Assembly (NCBI GenBank): GCA_902783375.1 | Contig: CACZQN010000026.1 | Coordinates: 1 to 64,000 of the forward strand | Reading direction: 5' to 3' | Source: an uncultured Lachnospiraceae bacterium | GTDB taxonomy: Bacteria; Bacillota; Clostridia; Lachnospirales; Lachnospiraceae | Length of the DNA stretch: 64,000 nucleotides | Part shown: piece after piece, positions 39,134 to 47,751 of the stretch | Layout of the letters: the number at the start of each line of letters is the position of its first letter | Position numbering within the stretch: position 1 is the stretch's first letter | Notes under the pieces: generated by a model | Told to the model about the DNA's origin: nothing | Database searches by the model: none | The model's input: the letters and a program-made list of their open reading frames with translations, nothing else | Made by a program: the position numbers and the translations under genes

Positions 39134-39487
39134 ATGCGGATAGCTCCTGCACAGATGCACAGTGAAGAAACGCAAGCTTGCTTGCAGTTTCGACAACTTG
39201 CATCTGTGGGGAGCGGCTTTCCATAAACGACATGAGCGGAGTGCCGCAAAGCGGCAGTAGAGTGCGGGCCACCGACAGGTGAGCCCGGCACGGACTCCGC
39301 GAATGCCGTGTAATGGGAAAAAGCCGCGCAGGAGCGTATGAAAGCGCGTTGCCCGGCGGAATGCCGTGCAATGACGAAAGCCGCGCAGGAGCAATTTTGG
39401 GGGCGGAGAAGGTATCTGGCGGCGCAGTTGGGGCTGCGCCGCTTCCATAGATTTTTTTCATCACACAACACAAGGAGGGGTTTGCAG
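39134..39487 (+). other. Highly structured intergenic region between the two binding-protein genes
   Basis: 354 bases with no gene. ACAGATGCA and TGCATCTGT (around 39151-39207) form a branched hairpin. GCGGAGT (39236-39242) pairs with ACTCCGC (39294-39300), closing a junction with two inner hairpins: GCCGC-aaa-GCGGC at 39243-39255, and a three-part stem at 39262-39291. A direct repeat of about 34 bases follows (39301-39335 and 39359-39392). A 9-bp stem (39419-39427 with 39434-39442) with a delayed T run at 39452-39458 may act as a weak terminator. Function unknown. Confidence 0.6.
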
Positions 39488-41281
39488 ATGAAGAAAAGAA
39501 TGAGAGTCCTTTCAATCCTGTTGGCAGTTGTCATGGTGATGTCTCTCACAGCATGCGGTGGCACAACGGGTGGCACTACCGATACCGGGAATACCGGTAC
39601 AACCACAACCAGTTCTGCAAAGACAGACACAGCAAAAACGGACACAGCAAAAACGGACACTGCAAAAACAGAAACAACGACACCGGCCACAGATAATGGG
39701 GCATCTGAGGCAGATGAGAATACCAATACACTCAGCGGTGTGATCTACGGATCTCCGGAAGAGATTCTGTCCAGAGATTATTCCGAGCACATGAAACTGG
39801 AATATGCCGGTATCCAGCTGGTTGACGGTTTCGATTACACCGCAGGCAATGAGTACCTGAAGTGGTGGTCCGACACCTTCAACATTGAATGGGATGTTAC
39901 TTCCCTGACATTTGAAAACTGGACACAGAGAATGAATACCTGGCTCAATGCGGATGATATTCCGGAATGGTGTGTCTGGAACTTCAATGCCGGTGATATC
40001 ATCAACTACGCAGAGCAGGATATCATCAAGAGAATGCCGGATGACTGGAAGGAAAGATGGCCAAACCTGGCGGCTTCTCAGACTGCAGATCTGGTGCCTT
40101 ATGCGGATTATTATGACAATCTTCTCGGTGGTACCTATGTCTTCTTCCGCCCGGTCATGGGCAGGAATTTTCCGGCACAGAATGGTGTTACGACCCATAT
40201 GGGCGTCCATCTTCGCCGTGACTGGGCAGAGCAGGTTGGGTTTGACCTCTCTGAATGTGATGCAAAGGGAACGATCACCCTGGATCAGATCATGGATTAC
40301 TGCCGCAAGGTGAAAGAAGCCGGTATCGTAGAGTATCCTTTCGTCGGCACAACCGGTCATTTCATGAATCTCGCCGATATGAACTCGGATCACACCGGAA
40401 TGCTGCAGAGTGCATATTATGTTGGTGATGATGGCCTTTATCACTGGGGCCCGGCTGAGGCAGAGAACCATATCAAGGATAATCTCACAAAACTGAAGAC
40501 CATGTATGACGAAGGCCTGGTCTATCCGGACTTCTACACCATCCTGAACGATGATGATCAGCCATACTTCAATACTTCCGGACAGGCCGCTGTCATCTTC
40601 GGTAATGGTATGCCGCGTTTCTTCGATGAGTGCGGACGTGTCATGCCGGAAAACCTTGGCGTGGATTACTATGAAGTCGGAGCATTCTACTCCCTGGTAG
40701 ATGAGAACAATGTCTACCACGCAGATAAGAGTGCAAACTTCTTTGCAACCAATATCCTTTCCCCGTATATCTCGGATGATCATTTCGAGAGACTGATGAG
40801 CATGTGGGATTATTCCTGTACCAAGGAAGGTCAGGACCGGATCCGTATGGGTGTCAGAGGCGTCGACTTTGATTACGATGAGAATGGAGAACTCGTAAAC
40901 CTGCTGGCAGATACCTTCGGAAGTATCTCCGCAAAGTATAACGAGGTCAACTCTTTCCGTATCTATCATACCATGGTAATCTGCTCGGATGACTTTGGTC
41001 TGATCAACCCGGCATTCGATCCGAGAGCACGTGAGATCTCGATCCACGGCTATATGGTCCGTGATGAGATCGGTACACACAAGGATAGAGACTTCGATTT
41101 CGATCTTGCTTCCTACAGCTCTCAGGCAATGAACCTGGCAACCATGACCTACACGGATGAGTATGCAAACCTTGTTACCAAGGCTGGTGATTTCTCCGCG
41201 AACTATGATCAGTGGGTACAGGAAAAGTTGCAGCTGGTGCAGCCGGTTCTTGACGAACTGAATGCGAAGTTCAGACAGTAA
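39488..41281 (+). CDS. ABC transporter substrate-binding lipoprotein (second, paralogue)
   Basis: 597 residues. Lipobox MSLTACGG, then a low-complexity linker with four runs of a KTDTA-type unit encoded by 15-base tandem repeats (about 39625-39672). The solute-binding domain shares many lines with the first lipoprotein (QRMNTWLNADDIPEWCVWNFNAGD, LYHWGPAE, SGDFSANYDQWVQEK in related form). It is therefore a diverged duplicate, perhaps with different oligosaccharide preference. AGGAGGGG precedes the start. A hairpin with a weak T run follows the stop. Confidence 0.93.
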   Translation: MKKRMRVLSILLAVVMVMSLTACGGTTGGTTDTGNTGTTTTSSAKTDTAKTDTAKTDTAKTETTTPATDNGASEADENTNTLSGVIYGSPEEILSRDYSEHMKLEYAGIQLVDGFDYTAGNEYLKWWSDTFNIEWDVTSLTFENWTQRMNTWLNADDIPEWCVWNFNAGDIINYAEQDIIKRMPDDWKERWPNLAASQTADLVPYADYYDNLLGGTYVFFRPVMGRNFPAQNGVTTHMGVHLRRDWAEQVGFDLSECDAKGTITLDQIMDYCRKVKEAGIVEYPFVGTTGHFMNLADMNSDHTGMLQSAYYVGDDGLYHWGPAEAENHIKDNLTKLKTMYDEGLVYPDFYTILNDDDQPYFNTSGQAAVIFGNGMPRFFDECGRVMPENLGVDYYEVGAFYSLVDENNVYHADKSANFFATNILSPYISDDHFERLMSMWDYSCTKEGQDRIRMGVRGVDFDYDENGELVNLLADTFGSISAKYNEVNSFRIYHTMVICSDDFGLINPAFDPRAREISIHGYMVRDEIGTHKDRDFDFDLASYSSQAMNLATMTYTDEYANLVTKAGDFSANYDQWVQEKLQLVQPVLDELNAKFRQ

Positions 41282-41307
41282 TCTGAAAAGCAGCTAGACA
41301 AACAATG

Positions 41308-41340
41308 CGCCCTGTAGCCAATGCTGCAGGGCGCTATTAT
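41308..41340 (+). terminator. Hairpin after the second binding-protein gene
   Basis: GCGCCCTG and CAGGGCGC form an 8-bp stem followed by TATTATTA. The poor T run makes it a weak terminator, possibly reducing expression of the downstream hydrolase genes. Confidence 0.55.
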
Positions 41341-41387
41341 TACATGTTTAGTTAGCAATATAACTGTTTAAGGAGGGGATTACAGTA

Positions 41388-42851
41388 ATGGGATTTACAT
41401 TCAACCTGAACTATCCTGGTGCGCCGGCATTTCCGCCGGTTGATCAGGCAAATGCCATGGCGTCAAGGCCTGGTTATGAGATGCTGCCGCCGCTCCCGCC
41501 GTACCGTGAAGGATATAGCTTTGCGGGGTGGTACCGGAATCCGGATGCGAATCATCCGGTTCATGGGGTTGCAGCGAGAAAATACCTGTTTGACAAGACC
41601 GAGTACAACGGAACGCTGTACGCCGGATGGAAGGAAGAGATCCAGGACTACACGGAGATCTATAAAAAAGCGCGCTATCACATGATGCACTACCTGACCA
41701 TGGAAGATATGCCGTATTACTATCTCTTCATGTGCATGTCGGAGATCGAATTCCAGAACAATACGACGGCAATGTACGAGATGGCAAAACATCCGGATGC
41801 ACACTTCCGCCCGCTCTTTGACCAGATGGCGGAGGCACTCGAGGAAGCGGAGGCAGTCATCTGGTACGATGACAAGGATAAACTCTATGACATCTGGTGC
41901 GATGGACCGATGCCGGTTCTGCCGGATGATTTCACAAGAATCAACGGAACCGAGACAAAAGGGGTTGCCATCCAGGGCTGTCTCGAGGATGATCCGGGCT
42001 TCCGTCCGTTCCTGGTGGACCTGCGGCTGGCAGAGCCGGAGAAGGCGATCGGAACCGCGATCCTTTCCCCGTCGATCCGCGGCGGCCACGGCGAAGGCCT
42101 GAAGACGGCCAGAGAACTGAATGCGCGCGGGTACAACGCGTTTATCGTCGAACCGCGATTTGACCGCTTCATGCGCGGGACGGATGAGTTCGGCTTCCAG
42201 AACAACTATGTGCTGGAGATCCTTGATGTGCAGCGTGCCGTCCGCTATGTGAAATACAACGCAGAAAAGTTCGGCATTGATCCGGACCGCCTGATCTCCA
42301 TCGGGTTCTCCAAGGGCAACTGCATCCACTATATCAGCTCGGAACTCTTTGATTTTGCTCCGTGCGAGAATCCGTTCAAACTGCAGAACGGGGAAGAGGT
42401 GCATGCCGTCGGGCATGAGACGGATGAGATCGACCGGATTCCGGCAACAGTCTCCGTCAATACACTCTGCTACGGCGATGCGGTCCTGACGCCGGGAGCA
42501 CGATTCCGCCTGCCGGGCCGGGATGCGGATGCGCATACCCCGCAGGGAGAGCCGACCTGGAGCGTGACAGAGAGCCGTATCTATACGAAGGAAAATATGG
42601 AGAAGGGTTTCCTGATGCCGGCGCGGTTTATCGCGATCGGGACAGCGGATTTCATCGTGAGTTTCCTGCTGGCGAAGGGCCTTGATGCAAATATGAAGAA
42701 TCCGGACAAACTCTATGAGGTACCATGGGAACTGCATATGTATGACAAGGTCCCGCATGGTATCGGCAGCGGAACCCAGTACGAGAACTTTGGCAAGGTC
42801 TGGGATTCTGCGGATGTCTTCTACCGGATGAATCTCGGCAGAAAGCTTTGA
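41388..42851 (+). CDS. Alpha/beta hydrolase with N-terminal Listeria-Bacteroides repeat (copy 1)
   Basis: 487 residues. Residues 1-85 look like one InlB B-repeat / Listeria-Bacteroides repeat (YREGYSFAGWYRNPD, GTLYAGWKE), a module normally found in cell-surface proteins. No signal peptide, membrane segment or sorting motif is seen. A helical middle part precedes an alpha/beta hydrolase domain with GTAILSPSIRGGHGEG, LISIGFSKGNCIH (nucleophile Ser in GFSKG) and KVPHGIGSGTQYENFG (probable catalytic His). Probably a carbohydrate esterase or lyase-like enzyme for the imported glycan (inference). AAGGAGGGG precedes the start. Confidence 0.8.
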   Translation: MGFTFNLNYPGAPAFPPVDQANAMASRPGYEMLPPLPPYREGYSFAGWYRNPDANHPVHGVAARKYLFDKTEYNGTLYAGWKEEIQDYTEIYKKARYHMMHYLTMEDMPYYYLFMCMSEIEFQNNTTAMYEMAKHPDAHFRPLFDQMAEALEEAEAVIWYDDKDKLYDIWCDGPMPVLPDDFTRINGTETKGVAIQGCLEDDPGFRPFLVDLRLAEPEKAIGTAILSPSIRGGHGEGLKTARELNARGYNAFIVEPRFDRFMRGTDEFGFQNNYVLEILDVQRAVRYVKYNAEKFGIDPDRLISIGFSKGNCIHYISSELFDFAPCENPFKLQNGEEVHAVGHETDEIDRIPATVSVNTLCYGDAVLTPGARFRLPGRDADAHTPQGEPTWSVTESRIYTKENMEKGFLMPARFIAIGTADFIVSFLLAKGLDANMKNPDKLYEVPWELHMYDKVPHGIGSGTQYENFGKVWDSADVFYRMNLGRKL

Positions 42852-42867
42852 GAAGGGGGTGGCTTCC

Positions 42868-44286
42868 ATGATTACATACAATCTGTGTTATGATGGCGCT
42901 CCGGCGTATCCGGTGGCACCGACCGGCATGATGGCGGCCCGGATGCAGGGACTTCCGCCATTTGCACCGATCCGTGAAGGATACAGCTTTGAAGGCTGGT
43001 ACAAGGATGCGGAGCTGACGGAGCGGTTCAAGATTTTTGCACCGGAGAATAAGAATTATGACGGAGAGCTCTTCGCAAAGTGGGGCCCTGCCGTCACAGA
43101 CTATACGGCGACCTACAAGATGGCCCGTGAGATCATGCTGCACTACACCGCCTATGATCTGGATTCCTATCAGTACCTCTTTGCTTCGATGGCGGAGCTG
43201 GAGTTTACGAAATCCTTGAAATTCGGTCTGGAACAGGCTGCAAATCCGGATGAACACTGGCGGACACTCTTCGAGCAGAACCGTGCAGCCCTGGCAGAAG
43301 TGATTGCCATCGGCGATTCGACGGATAAGATCTACGACATCTGGTGTGATGGACCGATGCCGGTGATGCCGGATGACTTTACACTCCTCGAAGAATCCCT
43401 GGAGGGCGTCTATCCGCCGATGCAGGCCTGCCTGCAGGATGATCCGGGCTTCCGTCCGTTCCTGCTTGACATGCGGCTTCCGGATCCGGCATCCGCAAAG
43501 GGCACGGCGATTCTCTCCCCGTCCATCCGCGGCGGCATGAGCGAGGGCATGAAGACAGCCTGCGAACTGAACCGCAGAGGGTACAACGCATTTGTCGTGG
43601 AACCACGGTTCAACCGCTTCAGTAGAGATGGCAGGGAGTTTAACTTCACCTCGAAATACTGCCTGGAGATCCTGGATGTCCAGCGGGCAATCCGCTTTGT
43701 GAAATACAACGCAGAGAAGTTCGAGATTGATCCGAAGAAACTGATTTCGGTCGGCTTCTCAAAAGGAAACTGCATCCACCGCGTCAGTTCCTTCCTGTTT
43801 GATCTGACACCGGACCAGGTGCCGTTCTACTTCGATGGAGAGGCAGGCCCGGGCACGAACGGCGAAGCGGCCTATGCGGTGGGTCATGAAAATGACGCGA
43901 TCGATATGATCCCGGCTGATGTTTCCGTGAATACCGTGGTCTATGGCGGAAGAGTGCTTGCACCGACGGCAGCCCACGATGCGGTAACGGCATCCCGCAT
44001 TTACACAAAGGAGAACCTGGAGAAGGGCTTCCTGTATCCGGGTGTGATCTACGGCGTCGGCAATTACGACGAGGTCACCTTTGCGATGCTGGCATCCTTT
44101 GACGAGAACAATAAGAATCCGGACAAGCTCTATGACATCCCGTGGGAGGCACATGTCTTTGACAAGGTCCCGCACGGCATCGGCTCCGGGACACAGTTCG
44201 AGAACTTCGGCAAGTTCTGGGATGCGGCAGATGTATTTTATCAGACAAATCTTGGCAGAGCTGTCGAGGGAATGAAGGAGAAATGA
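42868..44286 (+). CDS. Alpha/beta hydrolase with N-terminal Listeria-Bacteroides repeat (copy 2)
   Basis: 472 residues, same layout as the upstream gene: IREGYSFEGWYKDAELT and GELFAKWGP (repeat module), YDIWCDGPMPVMPDDFTL, AILSPSIRGGMSEGMKTACELNRRGYNAFVVEP, LISVGFSKGNCIHR (Ser nucleophile) and DKVPHGIGSGTQFENFGKFW. A tandem duplicate with roughly half of its residues shared. The start at 42868 follows AGAAGGGGG; a GTG at 42859 overlaps that site. The sulfatase gene starts 10 bases after the stop. Confidence 0.8.
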   Translation: MITYNLCYDGAPAYPVAPTGMMAARMQGLPPFAPIREGYSFEGWYKDAELTERFKIFAPENKNYDGELFAKWGPAVTDYTATYKMAREIMLHYTAYDLDSYQYLFASMAELEFTKSLKFGLEQAANPDEHWRTLFEQNRAALAEVIAIGDSTDKIYDIWCDGPMPVMPDDFTLLEESLEGVYPPMQACLQDDPGFRPFLLDMRLPDPASAKGTAILSPSIRGGMSEGMKTACELNRRGYNAFVVEPRFNRFSRDGREFNFTSKYCLEILDVQRAIRFVKYNAEKFEIDPKKLISVGFSKGNCIHRVSSFLFDLTPDQVPFYFDGEAGPGTNGEAAYAVGHENDAIDMIPADVSVNTVVYGGRVLAPTAAHDAVTASRIYTKENLEKGFLYPGVIYGVGNYDEVTFAMLASFDENNKNPDKLYDIPWEAHVFDKVPHGIGSGTQFENFGKFWDAADVFYQTNLGRAVEGMKEK

Positions 44287-44295
44287 GGTGGATTG

Positions 44296-45810
44296 ATGAG
44301 AGCAATTATGGTCATGTACGATACGCTCTGCAAGCGTACCCTGCCGAACTACGGCGATGCCCAGGCAAAGATGCCGGCCTTTGAGAGACTGGCGGATCTG
44401 ACGGTTACTTTTGACAACTGCTATGTCGGAAGTCTTCCCTGCATGCCGGCGCGGCGTGAGATCCACACCGGAAGAATGAACTTCCTGCACAGAGGCTGGG
44501 GACCGATCGAGCCATTTGACGATTCCATGCCGGAGATCCTGAAGCGCGCAGGCATCTACACCCATCTGGTGTCCGACCACGATCATTACTGGGAGGACGG
44601 CGGTGCGACCTATCACACCCGCTACAACACCTGGGAGAATGAGCGCGGGCAGGAGATCGATACCTGGAAGGGCGACCTGCATGAGATCAGCGACACCCAC
44701 AGCTTCGGCGCAGCGAATCCGGAGGTCGCGAAATTCCTCCAGGCATTCCGTAAGCAGAATGCGATCAACCGCATCTACATCGAGAAGCAGGGCCGTTTCC
44801 CGCAGGAAAATGTCTTTGATAAGGGCATCGAGTTCATTGAGACGAATCATGAATTCGACAACTGGTTCCTCCAGATCGAAACCTTCGATCCGCATGAGCC
44901 ATTTACCGCACCGGAAGAAGACCAGAAGCTGAACGGCACCGACGAGTCCTTCCAGTACGACTGGCCGCCTGCAGGCAAGGTCCGCGAGGATGACGCATTT
45001 ATCGGGGAAGTCAAGAAGAAATACTATTCGCTGCTGACGACTTGCGATCGTTCCCTCGGCAGAGTCCTCGATATCATGGACAAATACGATATGTGGAAGG
45101 ATACGATGCTGATCGTCAACACTGACCACGGCTTCCTGCTCTCCGAGCACGACTGGTGGGGCAAGAACGTGATGCCGATGTACAATGAGATTGCGAATAT
45201 CCCGCTGTTCATCTGGGATCCGCGTACGGGCGTCAAGGGTGAGAGAAGAGAAGCCCTGGTGCAGACCATCGACATGGCACCGACGATCCTGAACTTCTTT
45301 GGCATTGAGCCGACCAAGGATATGCTCGGACACGATCTTGCAGCGACCATCGAGAAGGACGAGAAGGTCCGTGACTACGCCGTCTACGGGATCTTCGGCG
45401 GCCAGACCGATATCACCGATGGGAAATACGTCTACATGCGTTCGCCGGTCACTGATCATGATGCGGACGGAAATCCGGTCTGCTACGAGTACACACTGAT
45501 GCCGACGGATATGATGAACCGGAAACCGGTGGAACAGCTGCAGAAGGCAACGCTTGCAGAGCCGTTCTCGTTCACAAAAGGGATGCCGGTCCTGAAGCTT
45601 CCGGCAGGCCGCGGCCACGGTACACCGCAGTACGGCGACGATGCACTCTATGATCTCTCCGTCGATCCGGGCCAGCGAAATCCGATCACGGATGAAGCAG
45701 TTCTGGCACCGGTCAGAGAGAGAATGCTCGATGCAATGGCAAAGGTCTTCTGTGAGAATGACGCACCGGCAGAGCAGTATATCCGGCTCGGACTCAAGAA
45801 GCCGGAATGA
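44296..45810 (+). CDS. Sulfatase (Cys-type, cytoplasmic)
   Basis: 504 residues. The activation motif CMPAR within LPCMPARREIHTGR has Cys49, which must be converted to formylglycine. Metal ligands are visible in VMYDTL (N-terminal Asp) and in VNTDHGFLLSEHDWWGKN. EPFTAPEEDQ and IPLFIWDPRTGVKGERR are typical of aryl or glycan sulfatases. There is no signal peptide, so it would desulfate an imported sugar. No anaerobic sulfatase-maturing enzyme lies in the window. Part of a tight operon with the hydrolases and the MBL-fold gene. Confidence 0.93.
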   Translation: MRAIMVMYDTLCKRTLPNYGDAQAKMPAFERLADLTVTFDNCYVGSLPCMPARREIHTGRMNFLHRGWGPIEPFDDSMPEILKRAGIYTHLVSDHDHYWEDGGATYHTRYNTWENERGQEIDTWKGDLHEISDTHSFGAANPEVAKFLQAFRKQNAINRIYIEKQGRFPQENVFDKGIEFIETNHEFDNWFLQIETFDPHEPFTAPEEDQKLNGTDESFQYDWPPAGKVREDDAFIGEVKKKYYSLLTTCDRSLGRVLDIMDKYDMWKDTMLIVNTDHGFLLSEHDWWGKNVMPMYNEIANIPLFIWDPRTGVKGERREALVQTIDMAPTILNFFGIEPTKDMLGHDLAATIEKDEKVRDYAVYGIFGGQTDITDGKYVYMRSPVTDHDADGNPVCYEYTLMPTDMMNRKPVEQLQKATLAEPFSFTKGMPVLKLPAGRGHGTPQYGDDALYDLSVDPGQRNPITDEAVLAPVRERMLDAMAKVFCENDAPAEQYIRLGLKKPE

Positions 45811-45831
45811 TAAATGAAAAGGGGGAAAACG

Positions 45832-46746
45832 ATGGCAACTGTATTTGACAGATTCATGCCTGCCTCAAAGGAATTCTTTGATAAGATGCGGGCAAATGGG
45901 GTGATGCACTTTGATGTGGATCCGACTGTGGAAGTGTGGAAGATGCGCGACAATGTCTGGTCCATGCTGGCACCGAGCCCGGGAATGGGCGGAGATGCGT
46001 GGATGCACCTGATCGTCGGTCCGGAGAAGGCCATGCTGATCGATACCGGTTTCGGGATCGGCAATCTCAGAGGTCTGGTCGAGGAACTGACCGACAAGCC
46101 GATCGTGCTGGTGAATACCCATTTTCACGGGGATCATGCCTTTGGCAATTATCAGTTTGAGGCAGCTTACATTCACAAATATGATGCGCCGTATCTCGAA
46201 GATCAGATGGATCCTGCAGCCCGTGCCAGGATGGTGCCTGCTGCAAAGCCGGATTCCTTCTACAAGGATGAGGATCTGGTGCCGGTGAAACCATATGAGA
46301 TCATTCCGATCGAGGAAGGATATACCTTTGATCTCGGCGGTGGCTATGAGATGGAAGTCGTGCATCTGCCGGGCCATGCACCGGGCGGAATCGGCATCAT
46401 CGATAAGCAGAACCGGATTCTGTTCTCGGGTGATGCGATCGTCTCCACGCCGACCATGATCTCCGGATCTGCAGCGGGACAGCATAACAGCGAATTCATG
46501 ACCGTGACTGCATTCCGTGACCAGCTCGAAAAACTGGTGCCGAAGATGGACGAATTCGATGTCCTCTATCCGGGACATGCGATTCTCGAGTATCCAAAGG
46601 CGGCTGTGACCGATATGCTGGAGCTCTGTAACCAGATCATCGCAGATCCGGACAGCCAGGACGAGGTCTCCGAATCCATGCGCGGGATGGCAAAGCTGAA
46701 GGTAGTTGGCCTTGCATCGATCGCGTACAGCGATGAGAGAATCTGA
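45832..46746 (+). CDS. MBL-fold metallo-hydrolase
   Basis: 304 residues with the metal-binding HxHxDH motif as NTHFHGDHAFGN (about residues 97-108), LPGHAPGGIGI with the next His, FSGDAIV with Asp, and LYPGHAIL with the last His. It could be a lactonase or esterase in the glycan pathway (inference from context). The ATG at 45832 follows AAGGGGGA. An in-frame ATG at 45814 lacks such a site. Confidence 0.92.
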   Translation: MATVFDRFMPASKEFFDKMRANGVMHFDVDPTVEVWKMRDNVWSMLAPSPGMGGDAWMHLIVGPEKAMLIDTGFGIGNLRGLVEELTDKPIVLVNTHFHGDHAFGNYQFEAAYIHKYDAPYLEDQMDPAARARMVPAAKPDSFYKDEDLVPVKPYEIIPIEEGYTFDLGGGYEMEVVHLPGHAPGGIGIIDKQNRILFSGDAIVSTPTMISGSAAGQHNSEFMTVTAFRDQLEKLVPKMDEFDVLYPGHAILEYPKAAVTDMLELCNQIIADPDSQDEVSESMRGMAKLKVVGLASIAYSDERI

Positions 46747-46805
46747 AGGCAGTCTGATCGTCTTGCCGGCATATTTTGAAGAAACGGGGAAGGAGTTGAT
46801 ATACC

Positions 46806-47648
46806 ATGAAAATCCAGGAAATCATTGATAAGATTTATGCGTTCCATCCATCGCTTGGGGAGAGGGAGAAGGAAACCATCGACGGTCTGAAGATCGGGGA
46901 TACCTCGCAGGAGTGCACCGGTATCGCAACCGGTATCTATGCTTCCGTCGAGGTTATCGAAGAGGCACATGCGGCAGGTGCCAATCTGCTCGTCGTCCAC
47001 GAGCCGGTCTTCTATGATCATTTTGATAAAGAAGAAGCGAAGAGCCACAACTCCATCGCGAAGATGAAGGCAGAACTCTGCGAGAAATACGGCATGGTGA
47101 TCATCCGTGATCATGATCACATCCATGCGCACAGACCAGACGGTATCTACTATGGTGTGATGACCGAGCTCGGCCTGCAGGCATACTGCAAGACCGATCT
47201 GATGGCACCGAGAGATCCGGAGAAATTCGCATTTCTGTTCGAATTCCCGGACGAGGGCATCCCGGTGAAGGAGCTTGCGGCGCAATGGGCAAAGAGACTC
47301 GGCCTCCGGAATCTCCGTCTCTGCGGCAATCCGGACACCATGGTGAAGAAGATGGCCTGGGGCGGCCACTGCCTGTATAATTCCCAGGGAGAGATCAAGA
47401 AGGTCGATGAGGCCGATATCGATCTCTATGTTCCGGGCGAATGCATCGACTGGGAGATCGCAGAGTATTTCAAGGATGCAAGAGGACTTGGCCTGAACAA
47501 GTGCATGCTGCTGACAGGTCATTTCAACAAAGAAGAGCTTGGCATGAAGCACGCTGTCACCTGGATCGCAAGACTTGTGGACTACAAGCTGCCGGTGACC
47601 TGGTGCCCGAGCCACGATATGTACTGGTACCTGAAGGAACTGGATTGA
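46806..47648 (+). CDS. Nif3-like dinuclear metal centre protein
   Basis: 280 residues of the Nif3/YqfO family (GTP cyclohydrolase 1 type 2-like). Markers: GLKIGDTSQECTGIATGIYASVEVIEEAHAAGANLLVVHEPVFY, RDHDHIHAHRPDGI, and TGHFNKEELGMKHAVTWI near the C-terminus with the remaining metal ligands. The biochemical role of the family is unsettled. Its place as the last gene of the glycan operon, before a strong terminator, suggests a pathway-linked hydrolase. Confidence 0.9.
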   Translation: MKIQEIIDKIYAFHPSLGEREKETIDGLKIGDTSQECTGIATGIYASVEVIEEAHAAGANLLVVHEPVFYDHFDKEEAKSHNSIAKMKAELCEKYGMVIIRDHDHIHAHRPDGIYYGVMTELGLQAYCKTDLMAPRDPEKFAFLFEFPDEGIPVKELAAQWAKRLGLRNLRLCGNPDTMVKKMAWGGHCLYNSQGEIKKVDEADIDLYVPGECIDWEIAEYFKDARGLGLNKCMLLTGHFNKEELGMKHAVTWIARLVDYKLPVTWCPSHDMYWYLKELD

Positions 47649-47683
47649 TACGCTGTGAGGCACTGCTCAGCTGTGTAATTGAA

Positions 47684-47734
47684 AAAGAGGGCCCTTTCTG
47701 AATGATGTTTCTTCAGAAAGGACCCTCTTTTATT
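47684..47734. terminator. Strong bidirectional terminator
   Basis: AAAGAGGGCCCTTTCTGAA pairs with TTCAGAAAGGACCCTCTTT with one mismatch, with T/A runs on both sides. It ends the glycan operon and the convergent RCC1 gene. Confidence 0.9.
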
Positions 47735-47751
47735 CCTTCCGTAAAAAGGTC

